DNA from: Saccoglossus kowalevskii
Taxonomy: Eukaryota; Hemichordata; Enteropneusta; Harrimaniidae
Assembly: GCF_000003605.2 (NCBI RefSeq)
Contig: NW_003155740.1
Location: forward strand, 43,596-68,384
Direction: 5' to 3'
DNA: 24,789 nt
Shown: positions 1-9,898 of the stretch, piece after piece
Numbering within the stretch: the first letter of the stretch is position 1
Layout of the letters: every line of letters begins with the position of its first letter
The notes under the pieces: generated by a model
What the model saw: only the letters and a program-made list of their open reading frames with translations
Database searches by the model: none
Told to the model about the DNA's origin: nothing
Program-made: the position numbers and the translations under genes

Positions 1-35
1 ACAACCGCTCAGAAAAATATGTTGCTAATATTTAA

Positions 36-130
36 GTGCGGTGCCTTGAAATCGCCTGCCCGACGTCCAAATTTCAAAAGGATGTTCGATTTGCAATGAC
101 GACCGTTCATATGTACTAGGCGACGTTACT
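36..130 (+). pseudogene. diverged partial copy of the zinc-finger ORF 3' part
   Basis: Bases 42-63 are identical to 657-678 (22 bases), and similarity continues with indels through GATTTGCAATGACGACCG... to about 130, matching 725-770. The copy is in the same orientation, about 615 bases upstream, and has lost about 15 bases and its reading frame. It suggests a tandem or repeated family extending left of the window. Confidence 0.75.
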
Positions 131-288
131 AATTACTACTAGGGTCGGTGTTTGCATTAAGAATTATAGAACAAAAGATCAGCAAAGCGGTGCTTTTGTC
201 GGCGATTTTGTCAAAGGGAATATTGATAAAATGTTGCAAAACAGAATCGCGAGTTGGGTGAAAAATTGCGCCGGCGGCATTCTCAGCG

Positions 289-861
289 ATGGCGACACCC
301 GAGAAACACCGTGTCACGGTGCATTCGTGCATCAGTACACCGAAGAAATACATACATATTGTTGCGGACGACTATTGTAGACTGTGTTCGTGTAGTCTTC
401 GAGTTTGTGGACAGTTAAAGTCGTGTGTGAATTTATTCAAGCCAGGAAAAGCAGGAGGGATAACTTATGGAAATCGTCTTTCCAATTTGATCCAGTGCGA
501 CGTTGTGAAAGGAGCGACTCTGTCGTCTCATCCATGTCTAGTTTGTAAGAGAAAGATTGATAGCGCAGAAAAATCCGCCAATAATGTAAAACAGTGGCGT
601 GAAATTGTCAGTCATTCTAATATCTCCCAACCTGTGAACGAAAGGGTTAAGCGTGCTGCCTTGAAATCGCCTGCCCGACCACGTTCAAGTTCAAAACGAC
701 GTTCCATAACTTTCTCACATTCAATTTGCAATGATGACCGCAGTTCAAATGTACTTAGCGACAATTTCCTTAGAAATCATTTTGATTTGATTTATGGATG
801 GCGAGCACCGACACTCCGATCCGATGAACTAATCAAAACTAAAATGGCGCGTGTCACGTGA
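289..861 (+). CDS. Cys-rich zinc-finger-like protein (190 aa ORF)
   Basis: The intact frame starts at ATG 289 in a good context (AGCGATGG) and ends at TGA 859-861. Near residues 30-85 it has CRLC, then NLFKP, a LSNLI helix-like stretch, and HPCLVCKRKI: two C-x2-C pairs about 60 residues apart, as in ZAD-like treble-clef zinc modules. I associate the CRLC...NLFKP...C-x2-C-x-RKI pattern with a lineage-expanded invertebrate family of unknown role, but cannot name it. The C-terminal half is basic and Ser/Arg-rich (KSPARPRSSSKRRS), possibly nuclear. It could be the first exon of a longer gene or part of a transposon-borne ORF. Confidence 0.55.
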   Translation: MATPEKHRVTVHSCISTPKKYIHIVADDYCRLCSCSLRVCGQLKSCVNLFKPGKAGGITYGNRLSNLIQCDVVKGATLSSHPCLVCKRKIDSAEKSANNVKQWREIVSHSNISQPVNERVKRAALKSPARPRSSSKRRSITFSHSICNDDRSSNVLSDNFLRNHFDLIYGWRAPTLRSDELIKTKMARVT

Positions 862-925
862 CTTTGTTTACTAAAGATAGCGTGGGCGTTTGATTGACAC
901 TCAACTCATTAGTATTCCACCAATC
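841..925 (+). promoter_or_regulatory. candidate CpG-rich promoter motifs
   Basis: AAAATGGCGC (841-850, YY1-like) is followed by the perfect palindrome GTCACGTGAC (853-862, an E-box of the USF/TFE type) and a CCAAT box (921-925). The palindrome overlaps the stop codon of the zinc-finger ORF. A TATA-like TATAAAC occurs at 1272-1278. Together they look like an animal promoter pointing into 900-1760, but no coding gene is evident there. Confidence 0.35.
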
Positions 926-2360
926 ACAGCTACATCTACTTTCTGGATGTGCGCAGTCAAATTGTATAGGAGACAAGCTGGAGTCTCGTGTGGCGATAGC
1001 GATAACACCGGGAGAATGGTCTGGGGTACACGCCTTGTGAATTTTTCTAATTTTTTCCCCGTACGCTGCCTGGGCCGTTTTGACCGCCGCTTGTGGTTAT
1101 TATCTCAGGGAATTTTCCACTGCATGCGCATTTCGTGTTAGGCTTTTGAACTGTGTTGTTTCGGCTGTTTTTTTTGGCGAGATTCGTTTAGGTCGCTCTT
1201 TTGAGAAATCACGACGAGTTTCCTTTTTTGGCGGCGTATTTGGGGCAGCGACGCACTCTCTTGGTAGATTGTATAAACTGCTTAGTTAGTCGCATTTTTG
1301 TGATTAGCACTGTGAGGTGATTTTACCGATTTTATTGTGATATTGTGCACTTTAATCATTGTATTTACCCCGCCTGCTTGTGTGCGTGTTTGGGTACATG
1401 CATGTGTGAGTATACTGAGTTGGCGAGTTAGTGTTTACTGTGTGGACGTTGTTAACTTTTTTATTCACACGCCCTGCTTTTTGTATAGCGTGGGGCTGGT
1501 GTGGGCAGCATTTACTGCTTTGTTCAGGCATTTTATTCGGCGCAGGTATTCGGCGTGATTGTTAGGCACTGCCAGGTTAATTTAGTTAATTTAGTTATTT
1601 ACAGGCAAGTTCCTGGTGGGTTAATTTTATGTGATGTTATTTTTCCAGTGACAAGGCGCTACTGGGTTAATTCGGCCAGATCCTGGTGGATTAATATTGT
1701 ATACCATTTTATAGTAGGTTTTACTTTATTCTGTTATGTGGTGAAGTAAATATTGACACTATAGTATTAAATCAGCGGTATGTCTCTGTTTATAATTGAA
1801 ATATATGTGTTAGCTGAGTTTCTGGGTTGACTGACTCATTCCCTGACTGTATCTGCATACCAACTTCTCTACTCCAGACCCTCAAGTCTGTCCTTGGTAC
1901 GCGAGAGAGCCCCTGTGATTGTGAGGAGGAAGACGATTATCGGTATCCTGCGGAGATTATTTAGATTGGTGAAAGGAAGTTTCATCATCTGCCTCGCCCC
2001 GTCGGAGTCCCATGAACGCCGGAGGGCGGGGTTGGCATAGTGATCAAATAAATTTGATTGGTTCATGCTTTGAGATCAGCTAGGTATCAATGTTAGAAAG
2101 ATGAAAATATTATATATTTGTTGAAAATATTACTTACTTCAGCCATGTACCCCGATGTTGTGCAAGTTTTTTCCTCTCCTGGAAATACAGCAATTTTTTG
2201 TAGCAATAAACTTTCCCACTCGAGCATTCGTTTTGAGCTCTATGTTGTATGCTGCCATAACACAAAGTTCAGTTAACTGATAATTAAAGTTTGAGTTACT
2301 AAATTTGAACGTTGAAGAAAAAAAAGTAACTTGCAATTTAACATGGATTTAAAATTTACT
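866..2360. other. non-coding, partly GT-rich stretch
   Basis: I see no convincing gene. On the plus strand, 1320-1760 is rich in T and G with imperfect repeats of CTGGTGGGTTAATT-like units near 1575, 1613, 1665 and 1682. A CpG-containing block at 1870-2040 is open in a frame on both strands without a recognisable product. It may be leader or LTR sequence of the retroelement that follows; I could not find a matching second LTR. Confidence 0.5.
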
Positions 2361-2370
2361 CAGCGCCTTT

Positions 2371-2640
2371 TGAGTTCCACACCGATGCCAGTTTGTTAGG
2401 GCTTGGAGCTGCACTTTACTAGGGTGAGGGTGACAATCAACGAGTCATTGCATATGCCAGTCGAGGGTTGTCCAGAAGCGAACTCAACTATCCGGCACAT
2501 AAGTTGTTCCTGGTGCTAAAAATAGCTTTGTGATGGCATGTATGGCTGGCTGCGCTCTCAACTTATCAATTCAAGTTAGAGTATCATCCTGGCAAACATA
2601 ATGGGGATGCTGATGTCATCTCTAGACAGCCTAGACCTGA
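2371..2640 (+). pseudogene. RNase H fragment and pol tether
   Basis: FHTDASLLGLGAAL (an RNase H first-strand motif with its Asp) is followed by YASRGLSRSELNY, and about 2575-2630 by a YHPGKHNGDADVISRQ segment, the usual end of gypsy RNase H. An in-frame TAG is at 2420-2422 and a TGA at 2531-2533, and the frame shifts after the latter. Confidence 0.9.
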
Positions 2641-2684
2641 TTGGTCTGTGAGTGAAGGGACTGGACAACTGAGAAAAAAAGAGG

Positions 2685-2999
2685 ATGCAACCAGAAACCA
2701 GAGGATGTGAAACTACGTCTGCATCTACAGTTGAGGCCATCTGTAGCAATAGCCAACAGATTTTTAACATCCCAGCTATAGAGGTGGTGGGGACTAGTGG
2801 TACAGCAGTACCATTAGATGATAGGTCTATACTGCTGCCAGATAAATCTGCTTTGCCGTCTGTAATCATGGATGAATGGAAGATTCTACAGCATGAGGAT
2901 TCTGACATTAAGCAGCGTGTTGGTATGTTGAGAAAGGATGTCGTCCTAACACTGGAACGAAGTAGAGAACCACCCATGGCACAGTTAATCCTCAGATAG
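2685..2999 (+). pseudogene. pol linker between RNase H and integrase
   Basis: Open for 104 codons in one frame, including a DEWKILQHEDSDIKQ stretch. Segments like this lie between RNase H and the integrase N-terminal domain in gypsy polyproteins. No catalytic motif is seen. The frame ends at a TAG just after 2996. Confidence 0.6.
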
Positions 3000-3060
3000 T
3001 AGAATCTCCTGTGTGTGCGAGCCGGAGTAAAACTGAGAGACTGGTGGGGGAACATTCTAA

Positions 3061-3760
3061 CAGCTTCTTCTACCAGCTTACTATAAAGGTACAGCACTTG
3101 AAGCTATGTACGATGATATTGGATATCCCGATCAAGAAAGAAATTTAGACCTACTCAGATCCCGTTTCTACTCACCGAAAATGAGTAATGACATGGAAAG
3201 CAAAGTTCGAAACTGCTACAGGTGCACACAGACGAAGATACACAGCGAAAAGATCACTGCCATTGGTAACCATTACCTCCGCTTATCCAATGGAGTTAAT
3301 GTGCATGGATTTTTTGACCCTGGAGCCAGCTAAAGGAGGCTGTAAAGATATCTTAGTGATAACAACCACTGCACCAGATATGCAGTACCTATGACAAAAA
3401 CAAAGTGCAAAGACGACAGCTGATGCAGCATTTTCTGAACCACTATGGGTTTTCTGTTCACCTTCGCTCTGACCAAGGCAGGAATTTTGAGGCAAAAGTA
3501 ATTCAGGAATTATGAGAGATGCTTGGAGTGGTTAAACCACATACTACCCCGTATCATCCCCAGGGAAATGGCCAGTGCAAGCGTTTTAACAAGACACTGA
3601 TTTACATGCTTGGTACCTTCAGTGATGAACAGAGAGAAGAGTGGAAGAAGTATGTAGATCCCATGGTTCATGCTTATAATTGCACTCGTAGTGATAGCAC
3701 TGTTTTCCTCATATTTCTTAATGTATGGTAGATATCCAAGGCTCCAGTCGATATATACCT
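3061..3760 (+). pseudogene. broken retroelement integrase
   Basis: Zinc-binding region: DDIGYPDQER, then RSRFYSPKMSND and NCYRC. Where the family has two zinc-binding His, this copy has Tyr; the two Cys remain. Core: the first Asp is at 3308-3310 in a second frame, the second Asp (SDQG) at 3471-3473 in a third frame. A TGA at 3513-3515 interrupts, and the position of the catalytic Glu is Lys (3579-3581). It is inactive on several counts. Confidence 0.9.
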
Positions 3761-3769
3761 AAGGCTGCA

Positions 3770-4590
3770 ACCAGCAGAGAATGACCAATAAACACACAAT
3801 ACAATGAGTATGTAGCTGCTTTACGCAAACGTGGCTTATGAACTGGAAACTAAGGAGGCTAGGAAGATTGCTGCTGCTAACAAAGGCCGTTATGATTTAA
3901 GGGCACAATAGGCCACTCTAGAAGCTGGAGATCAGGTGTTCTCGAAACGCAAACCTACGTGGGAAGCACAAGCCTACCAACAGATAGGAGAAGAGAGTCT
4001 ACAGTCTATGAACTGAAGCCAGAAGGAACAGGCAAATCTTGAATCTTTCACCAAAATCTGTTGCTGCTAAGTAATGTCCTGCCTATGCCATACGCTGAGA
4101 GACCTGTGCATGAATCCGGGCAAAAGTTTGTTAGGTGACCTCACATCAGAACTAGACAACAGCCTATTAGTAATACAGAGTCTGATAAGATGACTGACTC
4201 AGTGTCTTCTGGTAGTGATAGTGAGTGGGAAAATGGAATTTGATCCAGAATGACAGGTTGTCAGGAATTACACTTAGAACAGCCACTAACGATGATGTAG
4301 GTAGCTATGATGTCTTTGAGCTTGACACACCTCAACCAGTAGTCGTCAGTAAGTCTCGTAGCAAAGTCACTATGACAATAGATATGAATATCCAGTGTAT
4401 CCCAGCAGAAATTGAGTCTGTTGTTGATACCAGAAGTTCATCAGCAGGTCCAGAAGAAACTGTTTCAATTGGTTCAGAAGCCACGATCGAATTTAGTGTA
4501 CCACGGAGTTCTACCAGAATGAGCCAACCTCAACCTCTGGGTTTGACCAGGCTCAGAGTGTATCGTGCACTACGAAATCAAAGATCCTAA
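3770..4590 (+). pseudogene. retroelement pol C-terminal region
   Basis: 3830-4020 retains scattered segments of the integrase C-terminal (chromodomain-adjacent) part in changing frames, such as AANKGRYD. 4225-4590 is open for 121 codons and rich in Ser, Thr and acidic residues, ending RVYRALRNQRS. It fits the variable tail of such polyproteins, but nothing specific is recognised. Confidence 0.55.
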
Positions 4591-4599
4591 AACCATGTA

Positions 4600-7500
4600 A
4601 ATATTGTTGAAATATATTACTGCTGTGAGGCATCTCAAGGAAATGTGTTAAGCAGACAGGTGAGGTCTTGCAATCAGAACAACAGGATCGTAGTCCTGAT
4701 GTGGATTTGATCAATTCATGATTACTGTTGAGCCAAAATCTATTTCAAAAACTGGTGTGCAGGCACCTGTTTTTCATCCTGGGGTGCAAGGCATGCGAGC
4801 ATGAAGTTTTGGTGGAATGGAGTGACAGTCTGGTATGTAGATGTTTAAATGCTGTTTTTCAGTGAATTTGATCAGTTGTTGTAGTGTTATGATTGGATGT
4901 CTTCGGGTGAAATGTTCAGATTTATGAATTAAACCTATTTTGCCTTTGTTGGTAGTGCCAGATAAAGCATGGCTATTTCACAGAACCTCTTTTGTTCAGG
5001 TTGCATTGAATATCATTGTGTTGAATGTCATTGCAAGGACGACTATAAGACCTTTTATATGAGTTAGGTCATCTATTGATCAATCTAATGTCATGTTGAT
5101 CTACCTTCCCCTTGTAGTTGTGACATTTGTTTTTCTGAAGAAGGTAAATTCGAATTTAATGCCTGAAACTTTCTTTGAGTTAGATTGCGCTTTTTGAATT
5201 TAGGAATCAAAAGCATCGTATTCTTTTTCAGCTCATAAGAAGTTAGGCTGGATGAAGAACATGGTAATGGTGATTGGTTTTATCTTGAAGGACGTGATTG
5301 GAAATGGTTTGATTATGGTTGGGGTAATGGATTGAAGTGACACGGTCCTACAGGGAATGGTATAGCTGGGGATGGGATATTATGTGTGGTAGAGGGCGAC
5401 ACAGATTTTGGCAGGGAGGATGTAACCCTGGGTTTTTATCATTTCTAAAATAGTGTTGTTGCATTTACTCAGGTTGTAGTTCATATCTTTCCCCGCATTT
5501 ACGCAATATGCGATCTTGGGATAAAACACGAAAGAACTGTTGATTTTGAACATTAGCATATCATTGCATGCGGTGTTAAAACTGTCGCGCACGAGGAGAA
5601 GACCTAGCTTGTCACAGTCATAAAATCTACATAGTTACGATACAACTCCGGTGTTTGCCGATAACCTACAAAGTAAGGACCTGATTTTAATCAACTATTA
5701 AACTATCCAGTGAGGGTTTCGCCGATCGCTGATTGCGTAAGATGTGTCATTCCCCGTGTAATTGTTACCATCACCACTGTTCATAGACAAGCGGGTAAGA
5801 TTGTGAATTGTGTTCGGTTATTATCAATCATGATTGGAATTCTTCGATCTATGACTTTTCGTTTCTCGTTTTCGTTATAACTTTTGTGTGACAATTTAGT
5901 GTACCGGTATCTACGTGTTTTGCAATTGTTTTTGCACTCATAAAGGTAACAAATTTAATGTGTGGGTTGGTAGTATTTTTTTGTTTTGTATTTTGGGTAA
6001 TTTTCATTGATTCCATGTGAACTTGTGAACTGATGTTATCCATTTAATAATTTGAGAGGTCAGTGTGTTTAATAAACCCGACATAATCAATTCACCTTAA
6101 TATATGGTATTGAAATTGAACCTCATGCATTGGAATGTGTCTGCGCTTTTTAAAAAAATATACATTTGATCACGAGTTATTCACGTTCGCCTATCGAAAA
6201 TGCGTGTTTAAAAAAAATATAAGAATACAGTCAGCTGTTCATGCAGCGTCAAACACATTCAAACGCACAAAGTAAACATCAATTGTTTAAACCATTCAGT
6301 ACGTAAATCAGAGATTTCATTTCCAAGTTGCAAGGCTTAGAGTGTCAAAATTAACAAATGCGTCTTTTTGGGAAAACGGTTCAATCGTTCAAAATCTAAA
6401 TACAAACTGTCCGCAAGGAATGTTATTGCTAGCCAGAAAAGAAATGAGTTAAAATGGGAGGAAACGAACGTGAGTCACTACCTTAAATTTAATTACAAAA
6501 CAACTATACAATATCAATATATATAATAACACATTGAACATGGTATGGATGTAAACATATAGAAGAAAAGTGGGTAATAATATATTACCAATCTATTACC
6601 AGCCAATTGTACTTGCATTCCCAACAATACTTAGTAAAGTATATTCTAGCATAACAAATTCACAATCCAAATCGTCGCAAAAGATAATACTATATGGTGA
6701 AACAAATTTTGAACATTTGTTCAAAAAATCTTTGTACACAACCTAACACAACAGAACTTGTGTTCTTCTCCCTCGCGTCTAATCATGGTAGTTCCACTTT
6801 TATAAAGCATCTTTGTGCATATAAAAATGATACCATGTTATATTTGTTAGTTAAGGTCTGACCCTGTTTGAGTAGAACAGTAAACGTGTTTTACTCAACG
6901 CCCGTGATTCTGCATCATCGTATGTATGGCACATTGCCAATCAGACTTGGATCTCATCGCCATTTTGAGTTCTGAAGATGAAAAGAAGGATGAGCTCGCT
7001 ACGTTAGTCCCAGAGACCCCAATGCATTAATAATGTATTGATTGATACACCATAGGCTACAGGTATAATATGTACACACATGTATCAAAATGTATAGTGC
7101 AGAGGAAAATAACAAACTAAAATTAATAAAGTAGTTAAATGTTCAGCTTCAAATTCAGGGGTAGAGAGTCAAGAAAATTCATCACTATTCACTAGGGCTA
7201 GTGAAGCTGAAAAAATACAAATTAATTTGTATATGGTAAATTTATTACAAAAAATTCAGTGAAGATATTATAAAATAAAATAAATTAAATAGAAACATTA
7301 TGTGTATTTTTGTATATGGGAACTTGGCTGGCCCACTCAAAAATATAAAGATGTGAGGTCTGCAGTTCTTTTTTGAATGTTTTTATTTGTGAAAAAAACT
7401 GGTATTTTAAAGACTGCAAACAATCAGTTCTTTTTATTTAGATAATGGCAATTTGTTGGTCTGAGCGCCCTCTAGTATTTGTGGGGAATCATGTTTATTT

Positions 7501-8390
7501 GGAATGCTGATTGGATGGAAGTTCGAGCCTAGTAAGGTGTGATAGAATTGGCCTGTTATGTTCAGATTCAAATAAGTATGAACCACTAATTTGACAGGGA
7601 AGTGATACTTATAATGCAGCAAGCTGTTTTAATTGCTGTTGTGGTCGAGTTTTTATATTTTCCTGTCAAATGCATTTATTGGTCCACTGAAAAATCAAAA
7701 TTTTCCCTGTAACTTAGACTCTTGTTGATCAAGGCACTATGTAGCTGGTGTGGTATATTTATCACAGACAGTAGGGCATTTGTCACATTTAGTGCTCCAA
7801 AAAAATATTCCCTGTCTATGTGTATTTATATAAATAGATGCAGTTTCTTTGGCTTGAATAACATTCACTGGCTTCGTACATACAGGTATACTGGTTTACC
7901 TGTTTCTAGTTTAAATTTAGACAATCTTATTACCCAAGACAGTTGGACATTTGCCACATGTACTAACACTCGTTTCCAAGTGCCACAGCTTGAAACAAGT
8001 AGTCAAATCTGATATTGGCTGGAGCTTTTGTTTATATAGAAATGGACACGGTGAACGGCAAACTAGATGGTCAGAAAGTAATAAAAATAATCACAGGTTT
8101 ACTCCACCCAACCCACTATGAAGTGAAAGGCTGTTTATAAGGCCATTTATGATGGTTTCATGTTTATTATGGAAAATAATTTTAATTATAAACTGCTATG
8201 CTCCTGCACCCAATCGTGGGGATCAATCATATTAAACAACAGGTGTCACTAAGGTGTTTCTAAATAAACTGCAGTACATATGTAATAATACTACTTTATT
8301 GTATTCAGAAGTTGTTAAAGAAGTGTTTAAATTGTCTTTCGTAAATATATGTAAACTTTACAGCGTGATAATTATTAGTTTTAGATGACC
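4600..8390. other. intergenic AT-rich stretch, no clear gene
   Basis: No exon chain is seen on either strand. Small items: a short purine/G-rich block at 5230-5340 open in two frames; a 34-codon ORF at 6926-7030; perfect short palindromes at 6707-6726 and 7188-7205; inverted 9-mers at 7142-7150 and 7203-7211; and a 23-base direct repeat with mismatches near 7766 and 7936. Confidence 0.5.
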
Positions 8391-8392
8391 AG

Positions 8393-8616
8393 AAAAAGAA
8401 ATTGTTATAGAATTATACTTGCTTTTACTATCAGCATTTTGTGAAATTGGAGTTGACGTCAAATACATTGAGGACCTATACATTCTACTGATGGAGGATA
8501 TAAATGTAACAACATTTAAGGATATACTGCTGGGACAATACATGCTAAAACTGCTGATGTTTAAATATGTAAATCAGGCCATTAGTTTGCATGATGTTGA
8601 TCACAAAGGATTGTGA
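8393..8616 (+). CDS. possible terminal exon, unknown product
   Basis: After an acceptor-like GATGACCAG (8384-8392) the frame is open for 74 codons to TGA 8614-8616, with AATAAA about ten bases later (GTAAATAAAATC). The peptide is Leu/Ile-rich and acidic (IELYLLLLSAFCEIG, YIEDLYILLMEDI, HDVDHKGL) and looks alpha-helical. Codon use looks more protein-like than the flanks. I do not recognise it and see no upstream exons, so chance remains possible. Confidence 0.25.
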
Positions 8617-9460
8617 CTAGTAAATAAAATCAATCCAGTAACGTCACTAATCATGAATCGATATGCGAATTAGTAAATATAATTATATAGTTATAATTCT
8701 GACGTCAAATTGATAAATCAAATAATTACGACTCTGTGGACACTCACTTTTTACTGAATCATCAATTATTCAAAAGATCTGAACAGAATGTTGTTTTCGT
8801 TTGTTTTCTTTTATCTTACCTTTTTTCAAGAAACAGTGGTGTCTTTTTTTATTTGTTAATAGTATTTGAATCGTCAAAATAGTTGGTTTAAATTTGACTT
8901 CCTGAAAATCTATTCTACCCCTCTTATTACACTGAATAAATCAGCAAAAACGAATACGATTATGTTGCAAATTAGTTTATTTGATACCTTGAACCCCTTT
9001 TAACTTTTAACTAATAGGTACTTAACTGAAAGACAGCATTAAATCCAAAATGCGCAAATATGGTTGACTGATATAGCCATGATGTTTAACAGTATGCACA
9101 TAATCTGTGTACACATAGTGATATGTGGTATGATGTGGTGATGTGTGAAATTATACCCTGTAACGGAACTGTCACGTTAAGAACAACCGTGCTAGTCTAT
9201 TTCCGAAGGTACTTATATTGACATCTCTGTAAACTGGCACGCTTTATTAGTTTTTTCGTTTGATCATAATTTACCTCAACCTTTCACATGCACCTGCATT
9301 TTAGTAGCCTGAATACGTCGCTCTGATTGACCGAGAGTGTAATTTATTCATGCAACCCGTGGTTAAATAGAAGATATATCGCATGTTTTGTATCTTTAGA
9401 AGTAGGCTTCAACGGACATGGCGCAAAATGAAAAAGATGTGACCCTCATGTATTTTTGAT

Positions 9461-9670
9461 TCAGGGGAGAGTAGCATGGAACAGAATTTGTGTCCATATT
9501 ACACAAACGATGCCGAAATATGGTTGGTGTCTACAGTGGCTCGTGAACCCGAAAGTTGATTTCACCCTTGAGTAACAATCGGGCATAAGCGTTAGTATAT
9601 TTTTGAAATTATGCCAATTGTCACAGTGTAAGTAAGGCCTGCTCATTGATATTGAGAGAGACATCAACAT
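9461..9670 (-). CDS. small ORF (69 aa) downstream of the TATA box
   Basis: ATG at 9670-9668 is about 165 bases after the TATA box; the stop is near 9461, and AATAAA lies at 9348-9343. The Cys-, His- and Ser-containing peptide is not recognised. The promoter-ORF-poly(A) layout is the only reason to list it; the whole could equally be a solo LTR. Confidence 0.2.
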   Translation of the reverse strand: MLMSLSISMSRPYLHCDNWHNFKNILTLMPDCYSRVKSTFGFTSHCRHQPYFGIVCVIWTQILFHATLP

Positions 9671-9836
9671 ATCTCACACTGGACAGGTTTTTTTTCACTG
9701 ATAGAATGGGGTAGACAATACATATATTTCTCACAGAATGAGGATTGAAGCCTGTATCACTTGTCTCACAATATCACAGCAGTAACACACAGAGTACTCA
9801 GTTGAAATGGTGGTCCACAACTGTCCCAATCTAGCC

Positions 9837-9898
9837 TATTTATAGGGCACAAATGGCAAAGATTCAGGTACACCACCTGGGTTCCCACAGAAGCCAAT
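9837..9898 (-). promoter_or_regulatory. CCAAT and TATA boxes, minus-strand promoter or LTR U3
   Basis: On the minus strand CCCTATAAATAGGC gives a strong TATA box (9844-9837), with an inverted CCAAT box (9898-9894) about 50 bases upstream. This geometry is typical of RNA polymerase II core promoters and of LTR U3 regions. Transcription would run toward lower coordinates. Confidence 0.45.

Larger units (their letters stand above)
2371..4590 (+). mobile_element. decayed Ty3/gypsy-type retroelement (5'-truncated)
   Basis: Plus-strand remnants lie in the order RNase H, linker, integrase zinc domain, integrase core, C-terminal tail. That order (RNase H followed by integrase) is typical of Ty3/gypsy pol. 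The reverse transcriptase and gag part is absent upstream of about 2371, and I could not identify LTRs. Multiple stops and at least two frameshifts show that the copy is dead. It lies about 7.4 kb beyond the receptor stop and in opposite orientation. Confidence 0.9.

Noticed and set aside
2576-3097. 173-codon minus-strand ORF
   Set aside because: It is antisense to the retroelement RNase H-integrase linker, whose plus-strand frames carry the recognisable motifs.
7722-8012. 96-codon plus-strand ORF
   Set aside because: No recognisable pattern; low-complexity AT-rich DNA with a short internal repeat, and no start or splice context worth trusting.
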